Shown here one piece after another: positions 37,201 to 48,140 of a stretch of DNA of 64,000 nucleotides. The notes beneath the pieces were generated by a model. That model had not been told where the DNA came from. It did not search any database and worked only from the letters and a program-made list of their open reading frames with translations. This DNA comes from Rallus limicola (lineage: Eukaryota; Chordata; Aves; Gruiformes; Rallidae), in NCBI GenBank assembly GCA_022605955.1, contig JAKCOZ010000011.1, positions 8,561,990 to 8,625,989 of the forward strand, read 5' to 3'. Numbering within the stretch: position 1 is the first letter of the stretch; every line of letters starts with the position of its first letter. The translations under genes were made by a program, and so were the position numbers.

Positions 37201-38879
37201 TCTCAGGGAGATCCGATCCAACAGGTTCCTTGATAAGTTTAAACTTCCATGAAGACAAGGAATGTTTAAACATCAGCATCGGTGGCCAAGGATCCAACAC
37301 TGATGAAGACACAGAAACATGTGCTGCAATCTAATGCTATCTCTCTCCCTCCAGGTATACATCACTTTGAGTTGCAAAATACTTAAGGTTTGTACTTTGT
37401 TTATTTTCCTAAAGCAGATTAGCAAGAAAATGGAAGGTTAACAGAACATTAAGGTTGAGAATTTAAATGAACTAGTTAGGGAAAACAAGGCTGTAATTCT
37501 CATAACCACTCTATGTCAACCATCTTGCACATATTCAGAATTCAGTGTTGTACAGACTGGGAAATTTATGTTGCAGTATACCTGTGATATGACAGAGTCG
37601 CATTTATTGCGGCAACTTTTAATTTCCTAACTTGTACATTAAATTCCCAATATAGTTCAGCACTAACTCTCTCCTGTTGGTGGTAGGGTTTTTTAAACAC
37701 TCATTTCCCGTGCTTTAAAAATAAACGAACGAAAGAGTGTTTGAATATTGAAATAAATGCAGATGACTTTTGCCAGTTTCTACATACAATTTACAGACTA
37801 AATATAACAATCCACCTCATACCTATACCTTTAGAATCAACTACTGAAATAGCCGTATTTAGTGTGCAGAATCCAACAGCACATGTAATTGGAGACTCGC
37901 ACATTAAAAGTTTAGCAAAACCATATGTATGTGTGACTTGAATTTCAACAACGCGCAGAAGTACTTGAAACAGCTCAGAAAGGCACAATACAGTTAAGGT
38001 TAGGAGAAGGTAGGAGATGGGGACTTGGAAGTCTTAAAAACACCCCCCAGAAGGGACCGGTTTATGTTGTGTTAGCCTTCCTCCCCACTCTTGCAACAAC
38101 CCTTCCTCAAAACCATGACTAATGCAACCCTATTTCACAAAGGTTTCTTTTTGGAACTGAGCTAATAAAAGTCTGTGGGCCAAGAACAAGGCAGCATCTG
38201 TCCCAGCCAAGATGCCACCTACGCTTGCTTGAGAAGCGCGTGGTGCTTTTAGCAGCCATACCTTTGACATGAGGTTTTCCCATCCAACTTGAATGATGCA
38301 CTTAGCAAGGAATTTCTGCCCTGATTAAACTTCTTCACCCTCCTGCAAATGGCCAGTAAAATTCCATTTAAATACTCCTTTCCCTACCAACTCAGTATGC
38401 ATGCTTTCTTCACTAAGACAAGAAATGCACTTAGCACAAATAATTTCTACCCCGATTTGCATAAGCAAGGGCAGAGAAAGCATCCTGGTTTCCCCTGCCA
38501 AGGCTGCCCTCTGATTAGCATCCTTGCCAGTACAGCCTGAGCTGGCAATCCTACACACGCATCTCTTACGTTCACATTTGTTTCAGGGAGAGAAAGATGC
38601 ATTGAAAGAGGGATCCAGGATAAGCACAAGACCTCACAGATGATGTAACCCAACAATCATCTCCAAAGCTTTGTCCTTCCAAAATTAGGACTGAGGAACA
38701 AACCTATTTAAAACTATTCTCCTTCTGCCCATAATTTGCAAGCTGGTCCAAACAGCAAGAGAAAGATGACCATATGACCTCTTGCAAGAGCCTATTTCAG
38801 AAATGGAGGCTAGTAAATGACCTACACATTTTTACTTTTTCAACCTTGAGATGTAGAGCAGATCCCAAATGCCATTTAA

Positions 38880-39180
38880 CGTTGCCACATTTGTTCATAG
38901 TTCAACCCAACTTCAACAGAGGTTGAACCTTCGAAGCGGCTGCTGTGTCTCATCCCAGCAGACGTATTGCACTTTCCCAGACCAAAGTTTAAAAATCCCA
39001 AAATAGCTATAGTGAATGTGCTAGAGATGGGCGCTGAGGAAGGGCAATCTGGGTCGTCTTCTCCTCGTAGAAGCATGCTGAAGTCTGGCCAGACTCCAGG
39101 AATGCACATTTCTCTGCAGATGGCTAGAGCAACATCTAACAGTAGAAACCATAAAAGACTTCCACTTCTGATTATGGATA
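38880..39180. promoter_or_regulatory. Candidate conserved non-coding element
   Basis: A patch that retains CpGs (TTCGAAGCGGC, AGACGTATTGC, GGGCGCTGAGG, GGTCGTCTTCTCCTCGTAG) inside repeat-free DNA, with frames of 77-80 codons open on both strands and no domain. Enhancer-like only by composition. Confidence 0.22.
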
Positions 39181-39999
39181 TTATGATTTTATTTTTTTTT
39201 TACTTTTAAGGAGGGTCAGTGTTTCTTCTCACCCCCCCCTTTTTATAAAATCTATTTAAAGGTAGTAACTACATGCTTAGACTTCCCCCTCCAGCATTTA
39301 TTTAGCTTTACGCTACCTCAGGCCAAAATTATTTTATCTTTTCAATATATTACAGTCCTGTACACTGCAGAGCTGACTGAATTACTGCCAGAGTACTATG
39401 TAAATCAAACCCACATGTTAAGTAAAACAGCAATGCAATGCAATGAGTGCCTGTCCACAATCATTCAGCTATAGGTGTCACCCCCATGTTTACCATATGA
39501 ATAAATGAAGATTCCCTCAAAGCGACAGAATCTTAATTCTCCCCCCAGATTCAAATGTATGCATTAAGGAAACACTTCAAACATCAATATCTTTTTCTCC
39601 TAAGGCACACTTCTTGTCTGTAATTAGTTTCCATTGGTCAAGTGGTTTTGCTTCTATATACCAGGCTATAGTAATGTTTTAAGTGATGCTCTATGATTCA
39701 TCCTACACTAATACGATTTCTTTCCCCTTAACCCAGAATAAGAAGGAATCCAGAGAAAAAGGAGAGAAGGGGGGAAGAAAAGAAAAAAAAAAGATTGCCT
39801 GCAATCATATTGTTACACTGTGCACAGTTTATGGCTGGCACACATCCAGTTTGCAGCTGCGATAAGAAATGTGTAATCCTATTATACGGAGAGGGGTCAG
39901 AATGTACAAATAGGTCCTGGAAATAGGAACTTCTCCTGTAAGATTATTCTTTTCGCCATAATAGTTCTGCAAGTAGGTCTAGACAGCAGCTCTTCGCTA

Positions 40000-40640
40000 T
40001 TCTCCCCACTGCTAATGGAAAACCCAACTGTCAAAACAATTCGCTACACGAGCTGGGATTTTTGCAGAAGACAAAAAAGAAGCGGTGCTGTATGTTCATG
40101 TACAAAAGTAATGTTAATTAGAACAACGGCTACAAGTCCACGCAGCCTGGCACGTGAAGAGCGTATCGCACCGCATAAAGGCAGCCTAGTTTGCCCCGAT
40201 GCTGCCGTGGTCCTGCGAGGTGGTCAAATCCTGCACACTAAACAGTTTTTAAGAAACATTAACTGCTTAACGGTGACAAAAGCCGGTTCTCACAGCATTT
40301 TGCATTACTGTTTCCTTAATAGAACAATACAGAAACCATTTCCCGAGCACGGGGTTATTGGGCTGCTAAAAGCATGTTCCTACTCTGGTAGTAGAAAACC
40401 AAATACCACCTACCATGTAAGTCAGCATCCCCGTGGAGTTAAATTCCTGGATAATTCCAACCCGATTATCTATTTTTTCCTCATTTCCTTCGCATAACAA
40501 TACTGCATTACTACGGTTATGATGCAGAAAAGTGGCTATCCATTCCCCGACTTGCCCCACGTGCGTTAAGTGCTTTTGACTTAAGTGAGCTAAGTTAAAA
40601 CACAGGACAACACTCTCTGGAAAGACAGTTATTTTCTGCA
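40000..40640. promoter_or_regulatory. CpG-retaining candidate element with a 160-codon open frame
   Basis: Holds the longest open frame not explained by CR1 (40015-40497, plus strand, 160 codons). The predicted product is Arg/Thr/Ser-rich and ends in a hydrophobic run (IIYFFLISFA). I recognise no family, signal peptide or motif. The start codon has a C at -3, a poor initiation context. Surrounding DNA keeps CpGs (ATTCGCTACACGAGC, GAGCGTATCGCACCGC, GATGCTGCCGTGG, CCCACGTGCG). A conserved non-coding element seems likelier than a gene, but an exon or lncRNA segment is not excluded. Confidence 0.3.
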
Positions 40641-40992
40641 TAAGGACCCTTGCAGCAGGGAGGTGATAAGATCCATGCCAGAAGCAGCTGTGCTCCCCAC
40701 TGAACTAGGTCACCGCTTAACCTTACTCCTGTCTGACCAAAGAATAAGTTCCTCGGAGGGAATGGCTTTCTGAAGTGCAAAACAGTGAGAAAGAAGGGAT
40801 TTTTTTTTCCTAGGAAAAAGAAGAGAAAGAACAACCCACCTACAAGCATGTCATGCAGGAGTAAAGGACACAGTCATATGGCTGCAAGATAAATACAAGC
40901 ACCATAAATTAGCTCAAGCAGCAGCAGGGTACGCAAGCTTATTATGAACCCCATCAGGCTGTAGCTAGAGTATTATCAGCTTGTGAACAACC

Positions 40993-41022
40993 TGGTTTGG
41001 TATATTTGTATATACCAAGCTA
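40993..41022. repeat. Short perfect inverted repeat (hairpin)
   Basis: TTGGTATAT (40997-41005) pairs perfectly with ATATACCAA (41010-41018) around a TTGT loop. Two Watson-Crick and two G-T pairs extend it to a stem of about 13 pairs. Too short for an ordinary pre-miRNA stem. Confidence 0.75.
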
Positions 41023-41487
41023 AACTGGATATACTTGCATGACACTGCAATTACTTCTGTGACTGCAACACAGACATACTCAATTAAGTACCAACAAATG
41101 CCTTTAGCATCCTGTCTTCCAAGTTGCTGTAGCAGCAGAGCTCATAGGTAGGAAATGTGATTCTCTTCAGGGTGGAAGAGAGAATGAGTGATAAGAAGGT
41201 GGGGAAAAAAAAAGGCAAAATAAATACTTCTATTAAAATCAAGATACTCTATGGGCATAGGGGGATAGCAATTAAAGCATGTCCCAGGTCAGAGGAATAC
41301 ACACACTTCCACTAAGTTCAGCAGGGAGGTATGTGCATGTAGACCAGAATTTAAATATACTTAATAATTAAGGTATGTTGTTCTTTTTAGCATTAAGTAA
41401 TAGTCTCCCATTAAGATCACTGACTTCTGGATTTTCTTAACTACGATCCAAGCATCAGGCCACATGGAGACTGAGGGAGGCCTCACG

Positions 41488-41541
41488 TTGGACCGGATGA
41501 GGTGTCTTCCCAGCCTCAGCAGTTCTGTGGGTCTGTGATAA
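41488..41541 (+). mobile_element. CR1 LINE extreme 3' fragment
   Basis: GTTGGACCGGATGAGGTGTC, TTCCCAGCCTCAGCAG and TTCTGTGGGTCTGTGATAA correspond to the sense CR1 terminus (TTGGACTAGATGATCTCC, TTCCAACC, TTCTGTGATTCTGTGA). Only about 54 bases are recognisable. Upstream identity is uncertain. Confidence 0.8.
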
Positions 41542-42514
41542 TTAAATAATATTTATTTCTTGCAAAAAAGGTTGAATGTCACAAATTCTAAGTGTAAAAT
41601 AACAGCGAGGGAATCAGATTAAAATGATTCTGTTGAGGTAAAGTGGGAAGTAACACATGCATTGCAATCCAATTAGCGAAGAAGCTTTTCCACATGTTGC
41701 TGAAGTGCCTTTTGCACCAAACTACCTTCACCTGACCTGACAAGTGGTGAATTACCTATTGTAGCTGGAATCTGTGGCAGATTAATTAAAAGAAAACAGC
41801 AGAAGAAAGAGATGGAAGGCAACTGCATAAAACCAGCATCATTTTCTTATTAATATGAAGCCAGCATGTTGATACAAACCTAGGAGTTTGCAAAATCCTC
41901 TGATAACAGGAAAGCAATGAGTAATTCAAAGTAATGAAAGACAAAAAACAGCCCAAATCAGAACTCAGCCTCTCAACAAAATAATCACGAGACTTGTTAA
42001 AAATACAATATGGATTCTCTGTTTCTTTTGTGAGCTTCAGGAGTTGGTTAGTTGGGGTTTTTTTCCCCAGCTTCTTCTCACTACAGTTAGTTATGTCATT
42101 ATGGAAAGCAGCAGAAGACGCTGGAGCATGTGTGCTTGTGCAGACACTAACCCTCAACTATTATTGTGCAAACAAAAGCAACATCATCATGGCAGGGCAG
42201 ACGATTTAATCAAAACAGCCTTTCAAACAAAACAAACAAATGAAACATTCCTAATCATCTGTAGAAGGTCACTCAAGCTTTCCAGCAAGTAACAAATGAT
42301 CCTTTGTTAATCTCAGTGCCACTCTGGAGCCAGTTCAGGAAGAACAAGAGGCAGGTCTGGGAAGAACTGGTCAGCTGACTTACATGTCCCAAGATCCAGT
42401 GTGATGGCAGCAGTGATGCTGCCCTTCTCACCATTCAGTGCTGACAATGCAGAGGGCAAGTGACTAACTTAGGAGGAGAGCGATGGCACTGCAGCTTGAG
42501 AAAGCCTTCGTCAC
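41542..42514. other. Unique sequence, no gene seen
   Basis: AT-rich. Contains the mirror-like GGGGTTTTTTTCCCC tract at 42054-42068 and two overlapping domainless frames (123 codons minus, 82 plus). No repeat family recognised. Confidence 0.5.
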
Positions 42515-43152
42515 TATCATGGTTTAGCCCCAGCCGCAGCTGAGCACCACGCAGCTGCTTGCTCACTTCTTCCCCCCCAATTACAGTGGAGAGAATAGGA
42601 GGAGAAGGGTGGAACTCATGGGTTGGAATAAGGACAGTTTACTGAGACAGCAAAGGGAGGGGGAAATAACAGGACTAAGAACAGATGTCGCAGTTTTGTG
42701 TGGTGAGGTTCTGGTGGAGGAGAGGGCTGCAGTGGTGGCTTTTGCAAGAAGCTGCCAGAAGCTCTCTGCAGGCCCCAAAGAGCAAACACCAGGCAGCTGA
42801 AGGAGTCATTGCTGACCAAGGCTGAGCCCATGAGCAACGGTCACAGCGCCTCTGGGAATCACATTTAGGGAAAAAAATGATAGAGCAACTTCAGTGGGTG
42901 TCTGGCCTCTAGCCAAGACCAAATCACCACAACAGAATATAGAATATGGGTGGTACTCAATGCAATTGGTTCTCTGCTCCAAAACATGATGCCCAACCCA
43001 GCAGCAATCCCCCTCCCTAACCAGCTTCCCTTCTTGAGCATGATATTGTACTGTATGGAATATCACATAGCTAGTTAGGGTAAGCTCTCCTGGCTGCATC
43101 CCATCCTAGCTTCTTGTGAAAATGAACTCTATCTCAGACAAAAACCAGGACA
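42515..43152 (-). mobile_element. Solo LTR of an endogenous retrovirus (degraded)
   Basis: On the minus strand it begins TGTCCTGGTTTTTGTC...GATAGAGTTCATTTTC and ends GTGCTCAGCTGCGGCTGGGG, CTAAACCATGATA. These are the two ends of a common avian ERV LTR, recalled from memory. The plus strand shows GTGGAACTCATGGGTTGGAA (polyadenylation-end region) and ATGGAATATCACATAGC. No gag, pol or env is present. Flanks GTCAC (42510-42514) and GCCAC (43153-43157) may be a 5-base target duplication with one mismatch. An inner LTR-like piece interrupts the middle. Confidence 0.75.
42688..42875 (+). mobile_element. LTR-like piece nested in the 42.5-kb LTR
   Basis: TTTTGTGTGGTGAGGTTCTG, GGGCTGCAGTGGTGGCTTTT, AGAAGCTGCCAGAAGCT, CCAAGGCTGAGCCCATGAGC and AGCGCCTCTGGGAATCACAT follow, in order, the U3 start of a second avian ERV LTR type as I remember it, oriented opposite to the enclosing LTR. 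Only the first about 190 bases are present. It could instead be a native part of a mosaic LTR family. Confidence 0.55.
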
Positions 43153-46100
43153 GCCACCATCATTATCTTTTAGACTCAAGCTGCCCTCTATGTATTCATA
43201 CAACATCATCTCCAATGCTCAACCCTGGCACTGCCCCATAACTAGTACTAAAATAAAGGTGTGTTGTTTCCTGCTAAGCTGGATTCCCCACCACCTTTAT
43301 ATTTTCTCCTTTCCATAAATTACCTCCTAGAGACCATTATGTAGCTTCAAGAGGCGCTGCCATTATGACAGGGAAGAAGCTGTCACCTGGGAGGTATATA
43401 CAGAAGTATTTTTTGATGGAAACCACCATACTTTGCTGAGATACTGTCTTTGAAACGCTGCTAGCCTTGCTTTGGACACGCTAGCATGATTAAGAGTCAT
43501 CCTCTGACTTCTGCTGGTTTCTGCACTGAAATTACATTGCTGTTTTTTGATATCTGGCTGAAGTGTAACCGATGTCGTTATCAGCTCAGAGCTATAGAGA
43601 AAATCAAATCTGCTCTTTTGCAAAATCCTTCAGCTAGGATAAATCACATTGCCTCTATGGTCCATGTTTTACATAACAAAATGGACACGGTCAAAAATAA
43701 AACAGCAGCTGGGGCTTCAGCACAGTCCACTCACGAGGGTTCCTTCCACATCATCTCCACTGTCTCCTGACAAACAGGCAGGCAGATGACAAGAAAATTT
43801 TGCCTGCCTGACTCAGAAGGTGTCTTGGTACCTGCAGCACTGCTTAAACCTTGCAGGAACAAGCACTCCCCTTGTACAATTTGCTGATAACATCACCACA
43901 TGCCTTTCCCATATATGTCTTAGAAAAGCCCTGGTACTTTAGTCCTGAGAGAAAGGCATAGCTCCAGGTCATTGCATTTCCTGTTACACCAGGAAAGCCT
44001 GAGGAAAGGCAAAAGGGAATGACATACTTTGACAGTACATGTGACTTTTCCCTCTTCTGCAATTTGTTCCTTATTGCAAATTCTGTTAAGCATGAATTTT
44101 GATCTTTGTTTTAACTGCACAGAAAGGGAAAAGGAAGGGAGGAGGGGAAAAAAGCATGGAATAAGTAAAAGGTACTGTACTAAATGCAAGGATAGATAGG
44201 AAGTTACTGGTGGAGGGAAGAGATAAAAATCATACTCATCAATCAAAAAAGAACATACATAAGCTAAGAGAAATTAAAGAGAACCAAATAGGAAGTCAGT
44301 AATTAACAGCTGATTTTCCACTGACCAGTTATGCACTGAGCAATTAAGGTAGGAACAACCAACTTTATTTATTCATTTTATATATATGGGGGAAAAAGGA
44401 AAATTTAAAAAAATAGGCAGAGAAACACAGGAAGAATCTTCAGATGAAAGCACTTCTCTTTTTTTCAAGTTCTATTTCCTCTGAGAGGCAGTAAAAACAG
44501 AGGCAGCCTATTAAAAAGCCTACTCCTGTTCAAATTGCCAATTTAACAACTTCAGTTCAAAAAACCCAAATATGAAGAAATGCCTCCCCCCACCCCCGCA
44601 AGCCTTCCATTTCCTCTCCCCATCTGCCTCCAAACCAAACACAACACCATGTGAGTCTACCCCAAAGAACGCAACAGTTGCATTTAAGTCCCAACACAAT
44701 TTTCATATGGTTCATTGTCTGACCTAATTTAATTAAAAGAGGGTCCAGATGATTATTATCCTGGCAAAAGGAAACTGTATAGACAATACAATGGCAGATT
44801 GCCATGATCACTGTATTGTATCTCCTAACTGAAAACACAGCTACAGGAAGAAGATAAAACAAACCCCCTTTGGTAACCATCAGAGAAGATGACATCTTCC
44901 AACCATTTCCACTGGCTGGTACAAGACTCTGGTGTCATCCAGTCTACCAATTTTCAGCAATCAACTGGGAGCTGGGAACATGACCGCAAACAGTTTAAGC
45001 AGGACAATTTACTCTCACATCATGCTACCAGGACAACTTAGTCATGCCTCCAGGTAACGAAGAAGGTATTCTTTACGGTCCAAACACCGGTCTGGGCCTC
45101 AGGTGGCCTGAGCTCTACCCCCAGCACCAAGGGAAATGTAGTGTTTGGCTCCATCTCTAAGACCAAGACCATACCGAGTTGACCAGGACTGTATAAATAC
45201 TGAAGTAGAATTAACGATGCAGCATTAAGGCATATATAAACAGCTCTGGGCTTGAAGTTCAGCCATCTACAGAGCTCCACTCATATCAGCAGCAGAGCAT
45301 CTTCTAGGGAAACTTTTCTGAAAGCCACTCTTGGATTAGGAATATTCTTTAAAACTCTATGGGTTCATAAATCAGTGCTGCTGATCTGCATATTGCTACT
45401 GTTCAAAGTCTAGTAAAACTTAATTTCACTGGCTGAGAAAAATTTCCATGAGCAGACATTCTGTGTGCAATTTCTACATGCTTCCAACCAAAAGCTTCTG
45501 TTAAGGCTGTGAAAGAATATAAAAAGAAAAGGAATAAATAAATTCCACCTCTGCCCAGGAATAAATGTTTTTAATAGAAATGCAAAAAATTAAGGAAAAA
45601 AGGTCAAATTATTTGACGAAGGTCAGAAAAGTCAGTCAGTGGGAAAGTTAGGAGTGAAGTCAAACATGTGATTTCAGAGTTTGAGGCCAACTATGAAGGT
45701 ATCTATGTGTCTAAAAGCATACTCCAACCCTAGAAATTAATTAATATCCCAGAACTGGAATGAAAACACTCTAATGTTTGCAAAGGAAGAGAGTTTCCTA
45801 GCAATGGAAATATCTGGCACAGGTCAGAGATGAGTCTCAAACCTATTCCTCCTTCAACAGCCTTTGAGATGCCACACAAATGATGGGACAGATTTCAGTA
45901 AGGCTGCCTCTGATCAGTCTTTGTCTCAATTACATCTCTGAGACCGAAAAAATAGTCCATTATCCCCGGACTATGTTTTGCAGGAGGTACACTGAGCAAG
46001 TTTAACGTGCTTGTTTTGGAGAACAAATACTCTAAATGCTGACAGAGATTAAAATACTACTGCATGATTGCAGTGAAATAAGCTAAAAGAAAATGATTTT

Positions 46101-47594
46101 AAAGCTAAAATAGGACTGCAGTCCTTTCAGGTAGGTACATGCACCTCTTCGTTCATTTTCAGTTCAGAAGAACACAAGTGGAAGAGAGACCCTAAAACCA
46201 TGGGTCATCTTCTCCAGCCATTCCCCGAGGCTCATTTCAAGTGCTTTCTGCACTTATGCACACACCTCCACAGCATGGGAAGCTGTTGTAGCTGCTACAC
46301 CACCATTAAGTGATTATGAGCAACGGGAAAAGAGGCTCCTGCAGACATGCACTTTCCTGCAGGCACCTTTCGTACCGCAAGAAGTTTGAGAGTTTCCCAG
46401 CTCAGACAACTCTTTGACACGGCATAATAAAAACCCATCCACACAGCCAAGGATCTGCCCTCAGCCAGCAGTAATTAAAATTAATCATTCACAATTATTT
46501 TCATGGGCATGTTCAAAAAAAAGACACGGCCAGCTCGCTGAATCCTCAAAGTTGACAGACCTTGAAATAGGCTGTGGTCAGGTACAGTGCGTTCCTGGGT
46601 TTCAAGTAGTTAAAAACATGCTCTGCATATTGATTTACCATCCCACTTGCAGGACCTACAGCACTGATGGGCAGAGCCACCTACCCTCAGTCCCGTGGTT
46701 AAACACCTGAGCTGGCATCAACAAGTGGGACTGGTAGCTAAAGGCATTTTTCAAGAAAACACTGCTATGTCTGTAATTATTGCTGCCCTGATGGGATTCG
46801 GGGCTTTATTGGTGTTAAAATTTACTATTCTCACATGTTAGTGTCTTCTGAACTTGAGATTCTTCTCCTGGTTTCCACGCATTTGTATTAAGTTTTTAAT
46901 TACTATCTTCTTCCACTTCAGCTTCACTGGTCACTGCTTCTGCTATTTTGAGGGAGGTGAAGAGGTTTCCAAGGTACAGAGTTGCCTGAAGCTTATCAGT
47001 TTCCAAGCTTCTGAACTACTGAAAAATTATATTTACAGAAGTAGAAGACCGAATAAAATTCAATGTAAGGGATTAAGATTGTCGGTTTCTGGAACACTAT
47101 TTACTTACACAAGCAATTTTATGGAAGTGAACATCTACTATTCATGATAGCAGCCTTGATCAATTCTGTCCCTTTGAAACTTGTAAAATGTAAAAGTGCA
47201 TGTCCCATGTATATAAACTCAAAATCTTGTAAGACCAAGACTGTAACCATCACACAAAGAAAGCAATCTCGCACCTAACAGATTGCAGATCCCTAGGTAT
47301 CAACCTGCATACCTCCCCTTCCTTCTCATCAACTGGATTATTGATTTTTACAATACATACCATAAAAAACCCCAAGTTTTCACTGGATGCACTGAAGGAT
47401 GAGAGGAGCAGAGTCATGGGACTGTCTGCCTCCCACCATGTGTTTGGTGGGAGCTCAAATCTCGAGCTACAAGCAAGAGATGGTGGAAGATCTAACTTCT
47501 AGCATTAATCAACATTCTCCATGGCTTTTGGTCAGAAGACTTCAAAGGCACAGATATTGTCTCTTTGCTGAAATAAAGCAATGCCTGATAAACA
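43153..47594. other. 4.4-kb unique sequence, no gene seen
   Basis: AT-rich, with no dispersed repeat recognised. Two TATA-like strings (45192-45199 and 45232-45240) occur without supporting promoter context. Frames of 94-112 codons (43486-43770, 43920-44246, 44557-44895) have no domain. A homeodomain-site patch at 46400-46720 is listed separately. Confidence 0.5.
46400..46720. promoter_or_regulatory. Candidate conserved non-coding element
   Basis: GTAATTAAAATTAATCATTC (46471-46490) followed by ACAATTATTTTCATG packs several TAAT/ATTA homeodomain cores into 35 bases, then a GGGCATGTTC string that fits a single p53-type half-site. A 98-codon plus frame crosses it without a domain. Enhancer-like by motif density only. 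Confidence 0.3.
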
Positions 47595-48140
47595 TGGTGC
47601 ACTGGGTCTGGCTGAGCAGGAGTTGACTTTCCCCAGTGCACCCTCACTGGGCTGTGCTGTGTATTGGTACCCAGCAAGGTGCTGGTAACACACCAGGGTT
47701 TGGCTGTTGCTAAGCAGGGCTGGCACACATCAAGGTTGTCTCCCCAACATCCCCCTCAGCAGTGGGCTGGGGGTGAGCAAGGTCTTGGGAGGGGGCACAG
47801 CCAGGAGAGCTGACCCCGCTGATCAAGGGGATATCCCATATCATGTGGCATCTGCTCAGCTATTAAAGATGATTGAGAGGAGGAGAAAGGGGGGATTATT
47901 TATTTACAACATTTGCCTTCAGAGAAACCACTACATGTGCTGAAGCCCTCCTCCTGGAAAGCAGCTGGACATTGCCTGCTGATGGGAAGTAGAGAACAGA
48001 TCTTTTGTTTGCCTTTCTTTATTAAACAACCTTTAGATGGGTTTTTCCCCCATCTCTTCTTTCCCCTGCTCAGTTGAGGAGGGGAGTAATGGTGGCTTTG
48101 GTGGGCACCTGGCATCAAGCCAGGATCAACCCACCACCCA
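47595..48140 (+). mobile_element. Solo LTR of an endogenous retrovirus
   Basis: The 5' part (TGGTGCACTGGGTCTGGCTG, GAGTTGACTTTCCCC, GTGCTGGTAACACACCAGGG, GGGGGTGAGCAAGGTCTTGG, GGATATCCCATATCATGTGG) and the 3' part (CTGAAGCCCTCCTCCTGGAA, TTGCCTTTCTTTATTAAAC, GGTGGGCACCTGGCATCAAG, CCAGGATCAACCCACCACC) are in LTR order and match common avian ERV LTRs from memory. ATTAAA at about 48020 is the probable polyadenylation signal. No internal viral sequence and no clear target duplication. About 545 bases. Confidence 0.82.

Larger units (their letters stand above)
31266..41487. other. 10.2-kb interval without recognisable repeats or genes
   Basis: The longest stretch with no transposable element that I can identify. 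Mixed composition with many short frames, none over 100 codons that looks protein-like apart from the 160-codon frame at 40015-40497, which I list with its candidate element. A 9-base tandem duplication (TTCTGTTGC twice) lies near 33158-33175 and a GCAAT triplication at 39430-39445. Old, unrecognised repeats may be hidden here. Confidence 0.45.

Noticed and set aside
43346..43362. AGAGGCGCTGCCA as a CTCF core
   Set aside because: Matches only part of the motif. CTCF calls need a scored matrix.
45190..45240. Two TATA-like strings (TATAAATA, ATATATAAA)
   Set aside because: AT-rich context, no initiator, no LTR or CpG island nearby. Expected by chance.
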